Positions 33,776 through 43,437 of a stretch of DNA of 64,000 nt are shown piece by piece (positions within the stretch are counted from its first letter, which is position 1; every line of letters starts with the position of its first letter). The stretch is from Flavobacteriales bacterium (GTDB taxonomy: Bacteria > Bacteroidota > Bacteroidia > Flavobacteriales > Flavobacteriaceae). The stretch spans positions 868,001-932,000 of the forward strand of contig JAFLBS010000001.1 of NCBI GenBank assembly GCA_017303755.1, written 5' to 3'. The notes under the pieces are model-generated. The model was given only the letters and a program-made list of their open reading frames with translations, was not told where the DNA came from and ran no database searches. A program made the position numbers and the translations under genes.

Positions 33776-35956
33776 TTATTCATTTCTTCGGATAAAGTGA
33801 AAGTCCAATTGTTTTTTCACTAAATCAGCATTCTTTACTTTAACGTAAACTTCGTCGCCTAATTGTAATAAATCTTTGGAAATTTCGCCGACCAAGGCAT
33901 ATTGTTTTTCATCAAATGTGTAATAATCGTCTTTAATTTCTCTGATGCGTACCATTCCTTCGCATTTGTTTTCGATGATTTCAACGTAAATTCCCCATTC
34001 GGTTACACCTGAGATTACACCTAAAAACTCCTGATCTTTATGGTCTTGCATGTATTTCACTTGCATGTATTTGACAGAATCGCGTTCGGCTTGTGCTGCC
34101 AAAGCTTCCATATTACTCGAGTGTTCACATTTCTCTTCGTAAATTTCAGCTGAAACTGATTTTCCTCCATCCAAATAATACTGCAACAATCTATGCGCCA
34201 TCACATCAGGATAACGACGAATGGGAGAAGTAAAATGACTGTAATAATCAAAAGCCAATCCGTAGTGACCAATATTTTCAGTTGAATATTTGGCTTTACT
34301 CATGCTTCGAATGGTTAACGTATCGACTAAATTTTGCTCTTTTCGACCGTTAACTTCATTCAGTAAATTATTCAACGATTTCGAAATATCTTGTTTCGAT
34401 TTCATATTGATGGAATACCCAAATTTTGAAATCACCGTTTGAAGGTTGATTAACTTATCTTCATTAGGTTCGTCGTGAATACGATAGACGAATGTTTTCT
34501 TCTGTTTTCCAATGAATTCGGCCACTTTTTTATTGGCCAATAACATGAATTCTTCAATCAAATGATTGGCATCTTTGGATATTTTAAAGAACACACCAAC
34601 TGGTTCAGCTTCTTCATTTAAATTGAATTTTACTTCCACTTTATCAAATGAAATCGCACCATCGTTCATGCGTTTTCTACGAAGAATTTTGGCTAATTCA
34701 TCCAATTTCAAAGTAGCTTCAACTAGGTTAGCATCGACTTTATATTCTTTTCCAGTTAATGAAATTTCAGCTGGAATGATATCTGATTTTGTCTCTATAA
34801 TCTGCTGTGCTTCTTCATAAGCAAAACGTTGATCCGAATAAATAACGGTTCTTCCAAACCACGAATCGACTACTTCTGCTTTTGGATTCAGTTGAAAAAT
34901 AGCTGAAAAAGTATATTTTTCTTCATGAGGTCGAAGTGAACAAGCAAAATTGGATAACACTTCAGGTAACATTGGCACTACTCTATCGACTAAATATACC
35001 GAAGTTGCTCGATTGTAGGCTTCATCATCCAAAATCGTTCCTTCTTGTAAATAATGGGAAACATCGGCAATGTGCACACCAATTTCGTAGTTACCATTTT
35101 CTAAAATTTGAAACGATAAGGCATCGTCAAAATCTTTTGCATCTTTTGGATCAATAGTGAAGGTCAACACATTTCTCATGTCTCGACGCTTAGCAATTTC
35201 TTCTGGAGTGATGGATGTATCTAATTTATTAGCATAAGCATCTACTTCAATAGGAAAATCATACGGCAAACCGTATTCGGCTAAAATCGCGTGAATTTCG
35301 GTATTGTGTTCACCTGGTTTTCCGAGTACTTTCGTCACCGAACCAAAAGGCGAATCCGCTTTGGCTGGCCAATCTTCTAATGTAACTAAAACTACATCAC
35401 CGTGTTCGGCATCGTTGAGTTTATTTTTTGGAATGAAAATATCGGTGTACATTTTAGCATTGGCCGTTGTAACAAATCCGAAATTCTTTTGAATGTCAAT
35501 TACACCAACGAATTCCGTTTTAGCACGTTCTAAAATTTCGATGACTTCAGCTTCGGGTTTTCGGGATGTTCTACGGTTGTAAACGTATACTTTTACTTTG
35601 TCATTATCCAAAGCGTGATGCAAATTGGTAAACGGAACAAACACATCGTGCTCCAAATCAGGGCAAACAAAATAGGCTGTTTTACGCGACGTCATATCGA
35701 TCGTTCCTTCGTAATATTCTTGACTTGTTGCTTTGACTAAATATTTTCCGGGTTCGGTTTCGATGATTTTCTTTTGAGCGGCAAGGATTTTTAAATCTTT
35801 GATGATTTCGTTGCGGCTTTTGGTATCGTCAACTTCTAACTTGGCCGAAATTTGCTTGTAATTGAACGGTTTATTCGCTTCTTTGGATAGTATTTTTAAA
35901 ATTTTTTCGGAGAAGGATTTGTCTTTTTTTCCGAACTTTTTTGGTTTCTTACTCAT
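33776..35956 (-). CDS. rnr: ribonuclease R
   Basis: A 3'-5' exoribonuclease of 726 residues that degrades structured RNA. Order of domains: N-terminal winged helix (about 10-65), cold-shock-like OB folds (about 70-235), RNB catalytic domain (about 255-580) with TIDPKDAKDFDDALS giving the metal-binding aspartates, HFTSPIRRYPDVMAHRLL, and a C-terminal S1 domain (about 635-720). The Lys-rich start (KKPKKFGKKDKS) may add RNA affinity. It is followed directly by the head-GIN gene. Confidence 0.96.
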   Translation of the reverse strand: MSKKPKKFGKKDKSFSEKILKILSKEANKPFNYKQISAKLEVDDTKSRNEIIKDLKILAAQKKIIETEPGKYLVKATSQEYYEGTIDMTSRKTAYFVCPDLEHDVFVPFTNLHHALDNDKVKVYVYNRRTSRKPEAEVIEILERAKTEFVGVIDIQKNFGFVTTANAKMYTDIFIPKNKLNDAEHGDVVLVTLEDWPAKADSPFGSVTKVLGKPGEHNTEIHAILAEYGLPYDFPIEVDAYANKLDTSITPEEIAKRRDMRNVLTFTIDPKDAKDFDDALSFQILENGNYEIGVHIADVSHYLQEGTILDDEAYNRATSVYLVDRVVPMLPEVLSNFACSLRPHEEKYTFSAIFQLNPKAEVVDSWFGRTVIYSDQRFAYEEAQQIIETKSDIIPAEISLTGKEYKVDANLVEATLKLDELAKILRRKRMNDGAISFDKVEVKFNLNEEAEPVGVFFKISKDANHLIEEFMLLANKKVAEFIGKQKKTFVYRIHDEPNEDKLINLQTVISKFGYSINMKSKQDISKSLNNLLNEVNGRKEQNLVDTLTIRSMSKAKYSTENIGHYGLAFDYYSHFTSPIRRYPDVMAHRLLQYYLDGGKSVSAEIYEEKCEHSSNMEALAAQAERDSVKYMQVKYMQDHKDQEFLGVISGVTEWGIYVEIIENKCEGMVRIREIKDDYYTFDEKQYALVGEISKDLLQLGDEVYVKVKNADLVKKQLDFHFIRRNE

Positions 35957-36064
35957 AATTCATTTCTAATTGGCGTAAAATTAGTGAATAGTGATTAGTA
36001 AATAGTAATTCGCAGTGAGATTTATCTTAAATATAACTTTTGTATTTTTATAAAAATTTAAAAA

Positions 36065-36298
36065 ATGACCGAATTCATTACAGTTGCTACCTTCAATTTT
36101 GCACACGAAATTACCATTCTAAAATCGATTTTAGATCATGAAGGCATTCCGTATTTATTTCAAAATGAGAATTTAATTTCGGTTGATCCGCTTGCAAGTT
36201 TTGCTTACGGTGGTATTCAATTAAAAGTACATCCAAACGATGTTCAACAAGTGAAAGAAATCTTAGACAACTTAGATAACAATCTAAAAATTGTTTAA
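36065..36298 (+). CDS. DUF2007 domain small protein
   Basis: A 77-residue cytosolic protein of the DUF2007 family, sometimes labelled putative signal-transducing protein. The pattern VATFNFAHEITILKSILDHEGIPYLFQNEN and the end IQLKVHPNDVQQVKEIL fit the family's ferredoxin-like fold. Function unknown. Its stop directly abuts that of the convergent NHL-repeat gene (TAATTA), with no terminator visible. Confidence 0.8.
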   Translation: MTEFITVATFNFAHEITILKSILDHEGIPYLFQNENLISVDPLASFAYGGIQLKVHPNDVQQVKEILDNLDNNLKIV

Positions 36299-37558
36299 TT
36301 ATTGTTTGATAAAAGATTGTGTAGCTTTTCCTTTATCAGTAGTAATTTCAATAAAATAATTTCCTGAAGATAAGTCACTTGTACTAATAGTAGTTGATTC
36401 TTCACTCTTTATTAACTGTCCTAAATTGGAGTAAATTTTAATTGTAATTAATTCTAAATTTTCATCCAAACGAATCAAAAGTACATCTGAAGTAGGATTT
36501 GGAGAAATAGTAAATTGTACTACTAAATTTTCTTGATTATCAAGGGTAGAAGAAGCTATTTTTCTAATTCTTTGATTACTTTGATCAGATACATAAATTA
36601 CATTGTTGGAATCAATAAAAATTCCGCATGGCTGAAAGAATTTTGCTACAGAAACGGATCCATCTAAAAATCCTGGCTCTGTTCCTGCATAAGTTATTAC
36701 ATCGCCTGAACTTTTAATTTTTCTAACCGTATGATTGTATTCTTCAACTACATAAAGAGAACCGTTAGAATCTACTGTAATTCCAGAAGGATAACTGAAC
36801 TGAGCTTGAGAACCTAATCCATTTACATAACCTTCAACAGAACCAGCAATAGTGGTTACTAATCCATTTTGGGTAATTTTTCTAATCTTATGATTATTGT
36901 AATCCGCTACATAGACGTTGTTGTTTAAATCAACACAAATTCCGCGTAAGTAATTAAATTTTGCTTGAGAACCTAATCCATCTGAAAAACCTTGAGTACT
37001 TCCTGCCAAAGTAGTAACAACACCTGATTGAGTAATTTTTCTCACTTTTTGATTTCCGTAATCAGCAACATAAAGAGTTCCATTTGTATCGATACAAATA
37101 CCGAAAGGAGTATTGAATCGAGCTTGAGTTCCGGTACCATCTCCAAATCCTAGAGTACTTCCGGCAAAAGTGGTAACTATTCCGTCGGGAGTAATCTTTC
37201 TTATTTTATTATTTCCTTTGTCAGCAACATAAACATTTCCATTGGTATCGACACAAACTCCAAAAGGAGAATTGAATTTAGCTTGAGCTCCGTTTCCATT
37301 AGCAAAACCTTGAATACCTCCAGCTAGAGTGGTAACCATTCCATCGGATGAAATTTTTCTTATTCGATGGTTTCCATTATCAGCAACATAGACATTGCCT
37401 AAATGATCTTTACATACACTAGTTGGAAAATTAAATTTTGCACTTAAACTATTTCCTTCTAAATAACCAATAGTTGATCCTGCTACGGTTGTCACCTCTT
37501 GACTGAACAATGTAAAAGAAGAAAATGAAACTAAAAAAAGAAGTACAATTTTTTTCAT
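36299..37558 (-). CDS. secreted NHL-repeat beta-propeller with T9SS type A sorting domain
   Basis: A 419-residue exported protein: signal peptide (to about residue 19), six NHL-type repeats (about 30-340) each containing a G-x-V/L-Y-V-A/V-D core and a following V-T-T-x-A-G-S turn, and a C-terminal sorting domain (about 345-419) starting FTISPNPTSDVLLIRL and ending in KGKATQSFIKQ. The propeller probably binds ligands on the cell surface or outside; the C-terminal domain directs export through the type IX system. Separated from the next gene by a 580-base AT-rich gap. Confidence 0.88.
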   Translation of the reverse strand: MKKIVLLFLVSFSSFTLFSQEVTTVAGSTIGYLEGNSLSAKFNFPTSVCKDHLGNVYVADNGNHRIRKISSDGMVTTLAGGIQGFANGNGAQAKFNSPFGVCVDTNGNVYVADKGNNKIRKITPDGIVTTFAGSTLGFGDGTGTQARFNTPFGICIDTNGTLYVADYGNQKVRKITQSGVVTTLAGSTQGFSDGLGSQAKFNYLRGICVDLNNNVYVADYNNHKIRKITQNGLVTTIAGSVEGYVNGLGSQAQFSYPSGITVDSNGSLYVVEEYNHTVRKIKSSGDVITYAGTEPGFLDGSVSVAKFFQPCGIFIDSNNVIYVSDQSNQRIRKIASSTLDNQENLVVQFTISPNPTSDVLLIRLDENLELITIKIYSNLGQLIKSEESTTISTSDLSSGNYFIEITTDKGKATQSFIKQ

Positions 37559-38126
37559 AGCAAAAAATTTATTCTATAAATGTAATTTTATTTTTTAAAA
37601 AAGAGAAGTTTTTAACATTTATTAAAAACAACAAAATCAATTTTAAAATTTAATTTAATTTATGATGGTTATTATAGCGTGTTAATTGGTACAATAACTT
37701 TTATTTTAAAAACTGTATTTTGTAGTTATCCTTTTTTATACCGATTTATCAACACAGTTATATTAAAATAAAGTGCTCATTTTGAAGTTATTTTTAGAAA
37801 TAGTTAACAGTTGTTCACAACTAAAAAAAAGTATTTTTTGTAAATAACTTTTGATGTTCATTTCTGTTGAAAACCTATTTTTTTCTATTGATAACTTTTA
37901 CAAAAAAAGACGAAACTAAATTTGTTTTTCAGAAAGTGATTTTGGATTACAAATTTCACCGTAACAATCAAGAAAAACTTCTAATTTTCTTTCCCAACTT
38001 ATGAACAATTGATGTTAATTTAAAGTTAGCTGAATATCAACGAATTGCAAAATATAATTAACAGTGTAAAATTTTAACAGTTATATTGTAATTTATCTAA
38101 AAAATAACTTAATAAGATTAGAAAGT
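37559..38126. other. 580-base AT-rich gap, weak oriC candidate
   Basis: No credible reading frame. The stretch is very AT-rich and holds TTATCAACA (37746-37754, one mismatch to the DnaA box TTATCCACA), several two-mismatch variants, three copies of ATAACTTTT (37694-37702, 37844-37852, 37891-37899), and an interrupted palindrome at 37809-37822. It lies near the switch from mainly minus-strand genes (left) to mainly plus-strand genes (right) and 17 kb from three parS-like sites. A degenerate regulatory gap is the simpler alternative. Confidence 0.28.
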
Positions 38127-38162
38127 AAAAAGAGTAATTTTTATTCAAAAATTACTCTTTTT
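38127..38162 (-). terminator. terminator overlapping the end of the T9SS cargo gene
   Basis: A 14-bp perfect stem (38129-38142 with 38147-38160) and 4-base loop. The stop codon of the minus-strand gene lies inside the hairpin, so the last codons (VKRVIFE) also form its arm. Confidence 0.75.
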
Positions 38163-39496
38163 ACTGCTTTCCCTTTGTTGGTAGTAACTTCTAACAAATA
38201 ACATCCTTTAGAAAAAGAACTAATATCTAATGAGTTAATGTTAGACTCCATTAATTTTTGTCCTTGTAGGTTGAATAAATTTAGTTTCTCTAACTGTGTA
38301 TCATCATCAAAATGAATAAAAATTATATTTCTAGCGGGGTTAGGAAAAACAGAAAAGTTAAAGGGAATAAACTCGCTTATTCCCAATAAATAAGCTGTAT
38401 CGTAAACTTTTACAGTTTGAATGTTATTATAAGGATTATTGCTATTAATAGAGAAGTTACTAAGAATTTTATCTCCGTTTGATGATAATCGATTTGCACC
38501 GTTATTAGTAGATATGTATCCAAAGTAAGTCCATAAATAATTTGAAAACCGATAAGCCTTCATAGTTAGGCTATTGTGGTCATAAACAGTAATAATGTTA
38601 CCATTAAAATTTGTATCAACAGATTTATTATTATTATAACCAGGAAAATTTTCACCATAAGAATACTGCCAATTACTTCCCCCTAAATTTTTATAAATAA
38701 AAAAACTATAGGCGTTACCAATTGCAATTGTATTTCCATCACCAGAAAGGCTAATCGAACCAATAGAAATATTAGAAATGTAGAAATTATTGTCTGTTCT
38801 AACCCATTCATTAGATATTAAATCCCAAATGGTTGAATTAATAGCCAATCGAGTTCCATTAGAAGATAAATCTATTTCAGAATAATAATTTAATATTATT
38901 CCACCCTGTCCATGTTGTAAAGTATGGCTAAGATTCCAGGTTCCAGAGGAAAAATTAAAGATTTTAAGATATTGAGTTGCATTAGATGTTGTTTGCCCTC
39001 TTAGAACAATTGTATCTCCATTGGCAGACAACAAGATTTTCCTACCAAGTTGGCTGTTTGTATTAGGCCCAAAAATTGATTGTCCTTTTTGAACCCAATT
39101 TCCAGAAACAAAATTATAAACCTTTACATAGCCTGTACCCCAACCTAATTCAGTGGTTCTTTTAAATGCTCCAATAGCAATAGTTAAACCATCATCTGAA
39201 ATAGCCATAGCTGAACCAAATTCTTCTCCCCAAGTTTCGCCCAGTATATCATTTCCAGATTGAACCCAATTTCCAGAATTATAATTAAATATTTTAACAG
39301 ACCCAAAACCTGTACCATTTGGAGTAAGAGGACGACCAATTGCTACTGTGTTCCCATCTCCGGATATTACAGGAACCATATTTGAATCTGGAGCGCTCGC
39401 CTCAAATACATCTGATCCATATTGTGTAAATGCGATTTGACTAACGGAATAATTTGTGAAGACAATACAAAGGAAAACATGAAATTTATTTTTCAT
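38141..39496 (-). CDS. secreted repeat protein with T9SS type A sorting domain
   Basis: A 451-residue exported protein. The start at 39496 (MKNKFHVFLCIVF) gives a signal peptide ending near SQIAF; longer readings were rejected. Residues about 30-370 contain repeated units of the form S-x-D/N-G-x-x-I-A-I-G (VISGDGNTVAIG, ISDDGLTIAIG, LSGDGNTIAIG) with interleaved W-x-Q/x-G turns, typical of a beta-propeller of the FG-GAP/Kelch-like sort. A C-terminal sorting domain (FNFSVFPNPARNIIFI to KAVKRVIFE) marks it for T9SS export. Ligand unknown. Confidence 0.82.
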   Translation of the reverse strand: MKNKFHVFLCIVFTNYSVSQIAFTQYGSDVFEASAPDSNMVPVISGDGNTVAIGRPLTPNGTGFGSVKIFNYNSGNWVQSGNDILGETWGEEFGSAMAISDDGLTIAIGAFKRTTELGWGTGYVKVYNFVSGNWVQKGQSIFGPNTNSQLGRKILLSANGDTIVLRGQTTSNATQYLKIFNFSSGTWNLSHTLQHGQGGIILNYYSEIDLSSNGTRLAINSTIWDLISNEWVRTDNNFYISNISIGSISLSGDGNTIAIGNAYSFFIYKNLGGSNWQYSYGENFPGYNNNKSVDTNFNGNIITVYDHNSLTMKAYRFSNYLWTYFGYISTNNGANRLSSNGDKILSNFSINSNNPYNNIQTVKVYDTAYLLGISEFIPFNFSVFPNPARNIIFIHFDDDTQLEKLNLFNLQGQKLMESNINSLDISSFSKGCYLLEVTTNKGKAVKRVIFE

Positions 39497-39555
39497 AATT
39501 AAAAGAAAAAAAATTAAAACCATCGTAAAGGTATAAAATAGCAAGGATTATTCTT

Positions 39556-39563
39556 TATTTTTG
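39556..39563 (+). promoter_or_regulatory. -7 promoter element for rpiB
   Basis: TATTTTTG, an exact TAnnTTTG match, 18 bases before the ATG at 39582. Confidence 0.5.
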
Positions 39564-39581
39564 TATCATAAATACTTCATT

Positions 39582-40013
39582 ATGAAAATCTCCATAGGAA
39601 ACGACCACGCCGGACCCGATTATAAAAAAGCGATAGTCGATTATTTACAAGCAAAAGGACACGAAGTCATCAATCACGGAACCAATTCGTTTGACAGTGT
39701 GGATTATCCCGATTTTGGGCATCCTGTTGCTGTTGACGTCGAATCAGGAAAAGCGCAATTCGGAATTGTAATTTGTGGTTCTGGCAACGGAATTGCTATG
39801 ACTGCCAATAAACACCAAGGCATTCGCGCTGCCCTTTGTTGGACGAAAGAAATTTCGGCGCTGGCGCGCCAGCACAATGACGCTAATGTGGTAAGTATTC
39901 CAGCGCGATTTACTTCGATTCAACAAGCTATTGAAATTGTTGATACCTTTTTAACCACCGATTTTGAAGGCGGACGACATGCCAACAGAGTCAATAAAAT
40001 AAGTTGTTCTTAA
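39582..40013 (+). CDS. rpiB: ribose-5-phosphate isomerase B
   Basis: Pentose-phosphate enzyme interconverting ribose-5-phosphate and ribulose-5-phosphate. The start at 39582 gives MKISIGNDHAGPDYK, the canonical N-terminus, so upstream TTG readings are excluded. The 143-residue length, VICGSGNGIAMTANKHQGIRAALC catalytic-loop region (with the active-site Cys in ICGSGNG) and HNDANVVSIPAR motif all fit. The next gene begins around its stop codon. Confidence 0.95.
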   Translation: MKISIGNDHAGPDYKKAIVDYLQAKGHEVINHGTNSFDSVDYPDFGHPVAVDVESGKAQFGIVICGSGNGIAMTANKHQGIRAALCWTKEISALARQHNDANVVSIPARFTSIQQAIEIVDTFLTTDFEGGRHANRVNKISCS

Positions 40014-40015
40014 TT

Positions 40016-40345
40016 TTGAATAACGATTCAATACATACTATTGAAAAAGCAATTTCCAACGGAAAGAAAACAGCTATTCTTAGTTTCTTAATAGGAACTT
40101 TTATTTTATTGTTTTACTATTTTACGCATTACAACAGCATTATATATTTTGCTTTATTTTTTTGCATGGCAGCATTTATTATCAATGGATTTTTATTCAT
40201 TGAGTTGACAATTGAACTCTTCAAAAAAAGCATTTTAAAAAATAAAATCTTGAAAACATTACTTCTTATGTTACTCAATATTCCCATTGGATTTGGCTAT
40301 TTTGAGATAGGTTTTCATATTTATTCAACAGCAACATCCAATTAA
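40016..40345 (+). CDS. small membrane protein of unknown function
   Basis: A 109-residue protein with three predicted transmembrane helices (about 20-38, 44-64, 82-100). No ATG lies near the beginning; TTG at 40016, 2 bases after the rpiB stop, is the best start. A longer TTG at 40004 would overlap rpiB. It sits between rpiB and a metal transporter, 1 base from the latter, so it may be translated as part of that run. I do not recognise a family. Confidence 0.55.
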   Translation: MNNDSIHTIEKAISNGKKTAILSFLIGTFILLFYYFTHYNSIIYFALFFCMAAFIINGFLFIELTIELFKKSILKNKILKTLLLMLLNIPIGFGYFEIGFHIYSTATSN

Positions 40346-40346
40346 A

Positions 40347-41249
40347 ATGAGCCATGTTCACATCCATAAACACGAGGTAAAAGGTCAAAACTTAGTGTAT
40401 TCTATTTTACTCAATTTACTCATAACGATTGCCCAAGTTGTTGGCGGAATTGTTTCGGGTAGTTTGGCTTTAATTTCGGATGCGTTACATAATTTTTCGG
40501 ATGTTCTTTCGCTAGGATTCAGTTTAATCGCTCATAAACTTTCCCGCAGAAAAGCGTCAATCGACCACACTTTTGGGTATAAAAGAGCCGAATTAATAGC
40601 TGCTTTCATCAATGCAATGACATTAGTGATTGTTGCCGTTTTATTGATTTATGGCGCGATCACACGCTTTGTAAATCCAAAACCCATTGAATCCAATTTG
40701 GTTATTTGGTTGGCTATTTTAGGAATTGCGGTCAATGGTTTTTCGGTGTTATTATTAAAAAAAGATGCCGCTCACAACATCAATATGAAATCGGCGTATT
40801 TGCATCTTCTTACTGATATGTTGGCTTCGGTTGCAGTTTTGGTTGGTGGATTATTGATGAAATACTTCGGTTGGTTTTGGGTTGATAGTGTAATGACTAT
40901 TTTAATTGCGATTTACCTAATAGTTGTTGGAATTGATTTACTCAAAACATCAACCAAAATGCTGATGCTATTTACACCCGAACACATTGACATCAAAGAA
41001 ATGGTTCGCGAAGTGCACAAAATTCCGGGTGTCAACAAATTACACCACATTCACGTTTGGCATTTAAACGATGAAGAATTACACCTCGAAGCGCATTTGG
41101 ATTGTTCAGACGATATTAAAATGAGCGAATTCAACGATTTATTACATCAAGTAGAGCTAGTTTTGTTCGAAAAATTCCACATCAATCACATCAACATTCA
41201 ACCCGAATTCAAAAAACAAGATCCAAAAGACTTTATCGTTCAAGATTAA
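40347..41249 (+). CDS. cation diffusion facilitator family metal exporter
   Basis: A 300-residue inner-membrane CDF transporter (ZnT/CzcD type), which exchanges Zn or similar divalent cations for protons. Six transmembrane helices lie in residues 15-205. The metal-site motifs SDALHNFSDV (helix II) and HLLTDMLAS (helix V) are intact. The N-terminus is His-rich (MSHVHIHKHEVK), and a C-terminal cytosolic domain (about 215-290) has HHIHVWHL. Metal specificity cannot be settled here. Confidence 0.93.
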   Translation: MSHVHIHKHEVKGQNLVYSILLNLLITIAQVVGGIVSGSLALISDALHNFSDVLSLGFSLIAHKLSRRKASIDHTFGYKRAELIAAFINAMTLVIVAVLLIYGAITRFVNPKPIESNLVIWLAILGIAVNGFSVLLLKKDAAHNINMKSAYLHLLTDMLASVAVLVGGLLMKYFGWFWVDSVMTILIAIYLIVVGIDLLKTSTKMLMLFTPEHIDIKEMVREVHKIPGVNKLHHIHVWHLNDEELHLEAHLDCSDDIKMSEFNDLLHQVELVLFEKFHINHINIQPEFKKQDPKDFIVQD

Positions 41250-41290
41250 TTATAGTTACGGTTTTCAGTCACAGTTTACCCTTATTTACA

Positions 41291-43414
41291 ATGACCAATA
41301 CACAATTCATCCAAACCCAAGTCAACACTTCGGCCAAAAACATCGAAGCCACTTTACAATTACTTTCTGAAGATTGCACGATTCCGTTTATTTCCCGTTA
41401 TCGAAAAGACCAAACTGGAAATTTAGACGAAGTTGTTATTGAACAAATCGCCAAGCTTTCGAAGCAATTCGACGAAATTGTAAAACGAAAAGAAAGCATC
41501 ATCAAAACGATAGATGAACAAGGGCAATTAACAGCCGAATTGGCCAAAAAAATCCAAGAAAGTTTCGATTTACAAGAAATAGAAGATTTGTATTTGCCGT
41601 ATAAAAAGAAGAAAAAAACCAAAGCCGACGTAGCTCGCGAAAACGGATTAGAACCTTTGGCTAAAATTTTAATGGCACAAAATGCCGATGATATTGAGTT
41701 CATCGCTTCTAAATATTTAAACGATAAAGTTGCCAACGAAGATGATGCCTTGCAAGGTGCACGCGACATTGTAGCCGAATGGATCAACGAAAATATTTAT
41801 GTTAGAAAAAATCTACGTCGCATTTTTCAACGAAAAGCCATCATTACTACCAAAGTCGTTAAAACTAAAAAAGACGACGAATCCGCTCAAAAATTCAATC
41901 AGTATTTTGATTGGTCGGAACCGATTTCCAAAGCGCCATCTCACCGATTATTGGCCATGTTGCGCGCCGAAGCCGAAGGTTTTGTCAAATTAAATGTTGA
42001 GATTGAGAATGAAGAAGCCATCGAATTCATCGAAAATAATACAATTAAGAACAATCGCGAAACCGCCGATCATCTTCGATTAGCCATCAAAGACAGTTAC
42101 AAACGATTGCTCGAACCAGCCATTTCAAACGAAACTTTACAAGAAGCCAAAGCCAAAGCCGACACCAAAGCAATTGATGTTTTTGCAGGCAATTTGTCGC
42201 AATTATTATTGGCGCCACCTTTGGGCGAAAAGCGAATTTTAGCGATCGATCCTGGTTATCGAAGTGGTTGTAAAATAGTGTGTTTGGACGAAAAAGGCGA
42301 TTTGCTGTACAACGAAACCATTTATCCGCATCAGCCGCAAAATGAAACCGCTATGGCGATGAAAAAGATCAAGTCGATGGTCAACGCTTACAACATTGAA
42401 GCCATTTCTATTGGCAACGGAACAGCATCGCGTGAAACCGAATTTTTCATCAAAAAAATCGCTTTTGACAAGCCCGTTCAGGTTTTTGTAGTTTCCGAAG
42501 CTGGAGCATCAGTATATTCAGCCAGTAAAATTGCTCGTGAAGAATTTCCCAATTATGATGTTACCGTTCGTGGTTCGGTTTCGATTGGTCGACGACTTTC
42601 TGATCCGTTGGCTGAATTGGTCAAAATCGATCCTAAATCTATCGGAGTTGGGCAATACCAACACGATGTCGATCAAACCAAACTCAAAGAAGAATTGGAT
42701 ACTGTAGTAATGCGTTGTGTGAATTCGGTTGGTATTAATATCAACACTGCGAGTAAATCATTGCTTAGTTACGTTTCGGGAATAGGAGAGAAGATGGCCG
42801 AAAATATCGTCGCTTTCCGCAGTGAAAATGGTCCGTTTGACGACCGCAGGCAACTCAAAAAAGTGCCTCGTTTGGGCGATAAAGCCTATCAACAAGCCGC
42901 GGCGTTCATCCGGATTAAAGAAGGAAAAAATCCGCTGGACAATTCTGCGGTACATCCTGAAGCCTATCCGATAGTAGAAAAAATGGCCAAAGATTTGGGT
43001 TTAAAAACTAACGATTTAATTGCTAATAAAGAAAAAATTGCATCCATTAAACCCGAAAATTATACCAATGAAACCATCGGAATTTTAGGAATCAAAGACA
43101 TTTTAAAAGAACTAGAAAAACCAGGCCTTGACCCAAGAAAGGCGGCCAAAGTATTTGAGTTTGACCCGAATGTCAAAACGATTAAAGACGTTCGAACCGG
43201 AATGATTCTACCCGGAATTGTCAACAATATTACCGCATTTGGTTGTTTTGTTGATATCGGAATCAAAGAAAGTGGTTTGGTACACATTTCCCAATTAAAA
43301 GAAGGCTTCGTTTCCGATGTGAATGAAGTCGTGAAATTGCACCAACACTTGCAAGTCAAAGTCGTTGAGGTGGATGAAGAACGCAAACGCATTCAGTTGA
43401 CGATGGTGATTTAA
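41291..43414 (+). CDS. tex: Tex family RNA-binding transcription accessory protein
   Basis: A 707-residue protein of the Tex/Spt6-like family, involved in transcription-coupled processes. N-terminal helical region (about 1-320), a YqgF/RNase H-like domain (about 320-450; LAIDPGYRSGCKIVCLDEKG), helix-hairpin-helix units (about 490-560; GIGEKMAENIVAFR) and a C-terminal S1 RNA-binding domain (about 635-705; GCFVDIGIKESGLVHIS). Length is slightly shorter than E. coli YhgF but complete. Downstream of the metal exporter by 41 bases. Confidence 0.95.
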   Translation: MTNTQFIQTQVNTSAKNIEATLQLLSEDCTIPFISRYRKDQTGNLDEVVIEQIAKLSKQFDEIVKRKESIIKTIDEQGQLTAELAKKIQESFDLQEIEDLYLPYKKKKKTKADVARENGLEPLAKILMAQNADDIEFIASKYLNDKVANEDDALQGARDIVAEWINENIYVRKNLRRIFQRKAIITTKVVKTKKDDESAQKFNQYFDWSEPISKAPSHRLLAMLRAEAEGFVKLNVEIENEEAIEFIENNTIKNNRETADHLRLAIKDSYKRLLEPAISNETLQEAKAKADTKAIDVFAGNLSQLLLAPPLGEKRILAIDPGYRSGCKIVCLDEKGDLLYNETIYPHQPQNETAMAMKKIKSMVNAYNIEAISIGNGTASRETEFFIKKIAFDKPVQVFVVSEAGASVYSASKIAREEFPNYDVTVRGSVSIGRRLSDPLAELVKIDPKSIGVGQYQHDVDQTKLKEELDTVVMRCVNSVGININTASKSLLSYVSGIGEKMAENIVAFRSENGPFDDRRQLKKVPRLGDKAYQQAAAFIRIKEGKNPLDNSAVHPEAYPIVEKMAKDLGLKTNDLIANKEKIASIKPENYTNETIGILGIKDILKELEKPGLDPRKAAKVFEFDPNVKTIKDVRTGMILPGIVNNITAFGCFVDIGIKESGLVHISQLKEGFVSDVNEVVKLHQHLQVKVVEVDEERKRIQLTMVI

Positions 43415-43437
43415 TTAAAATATAAACCTGAAACTAT

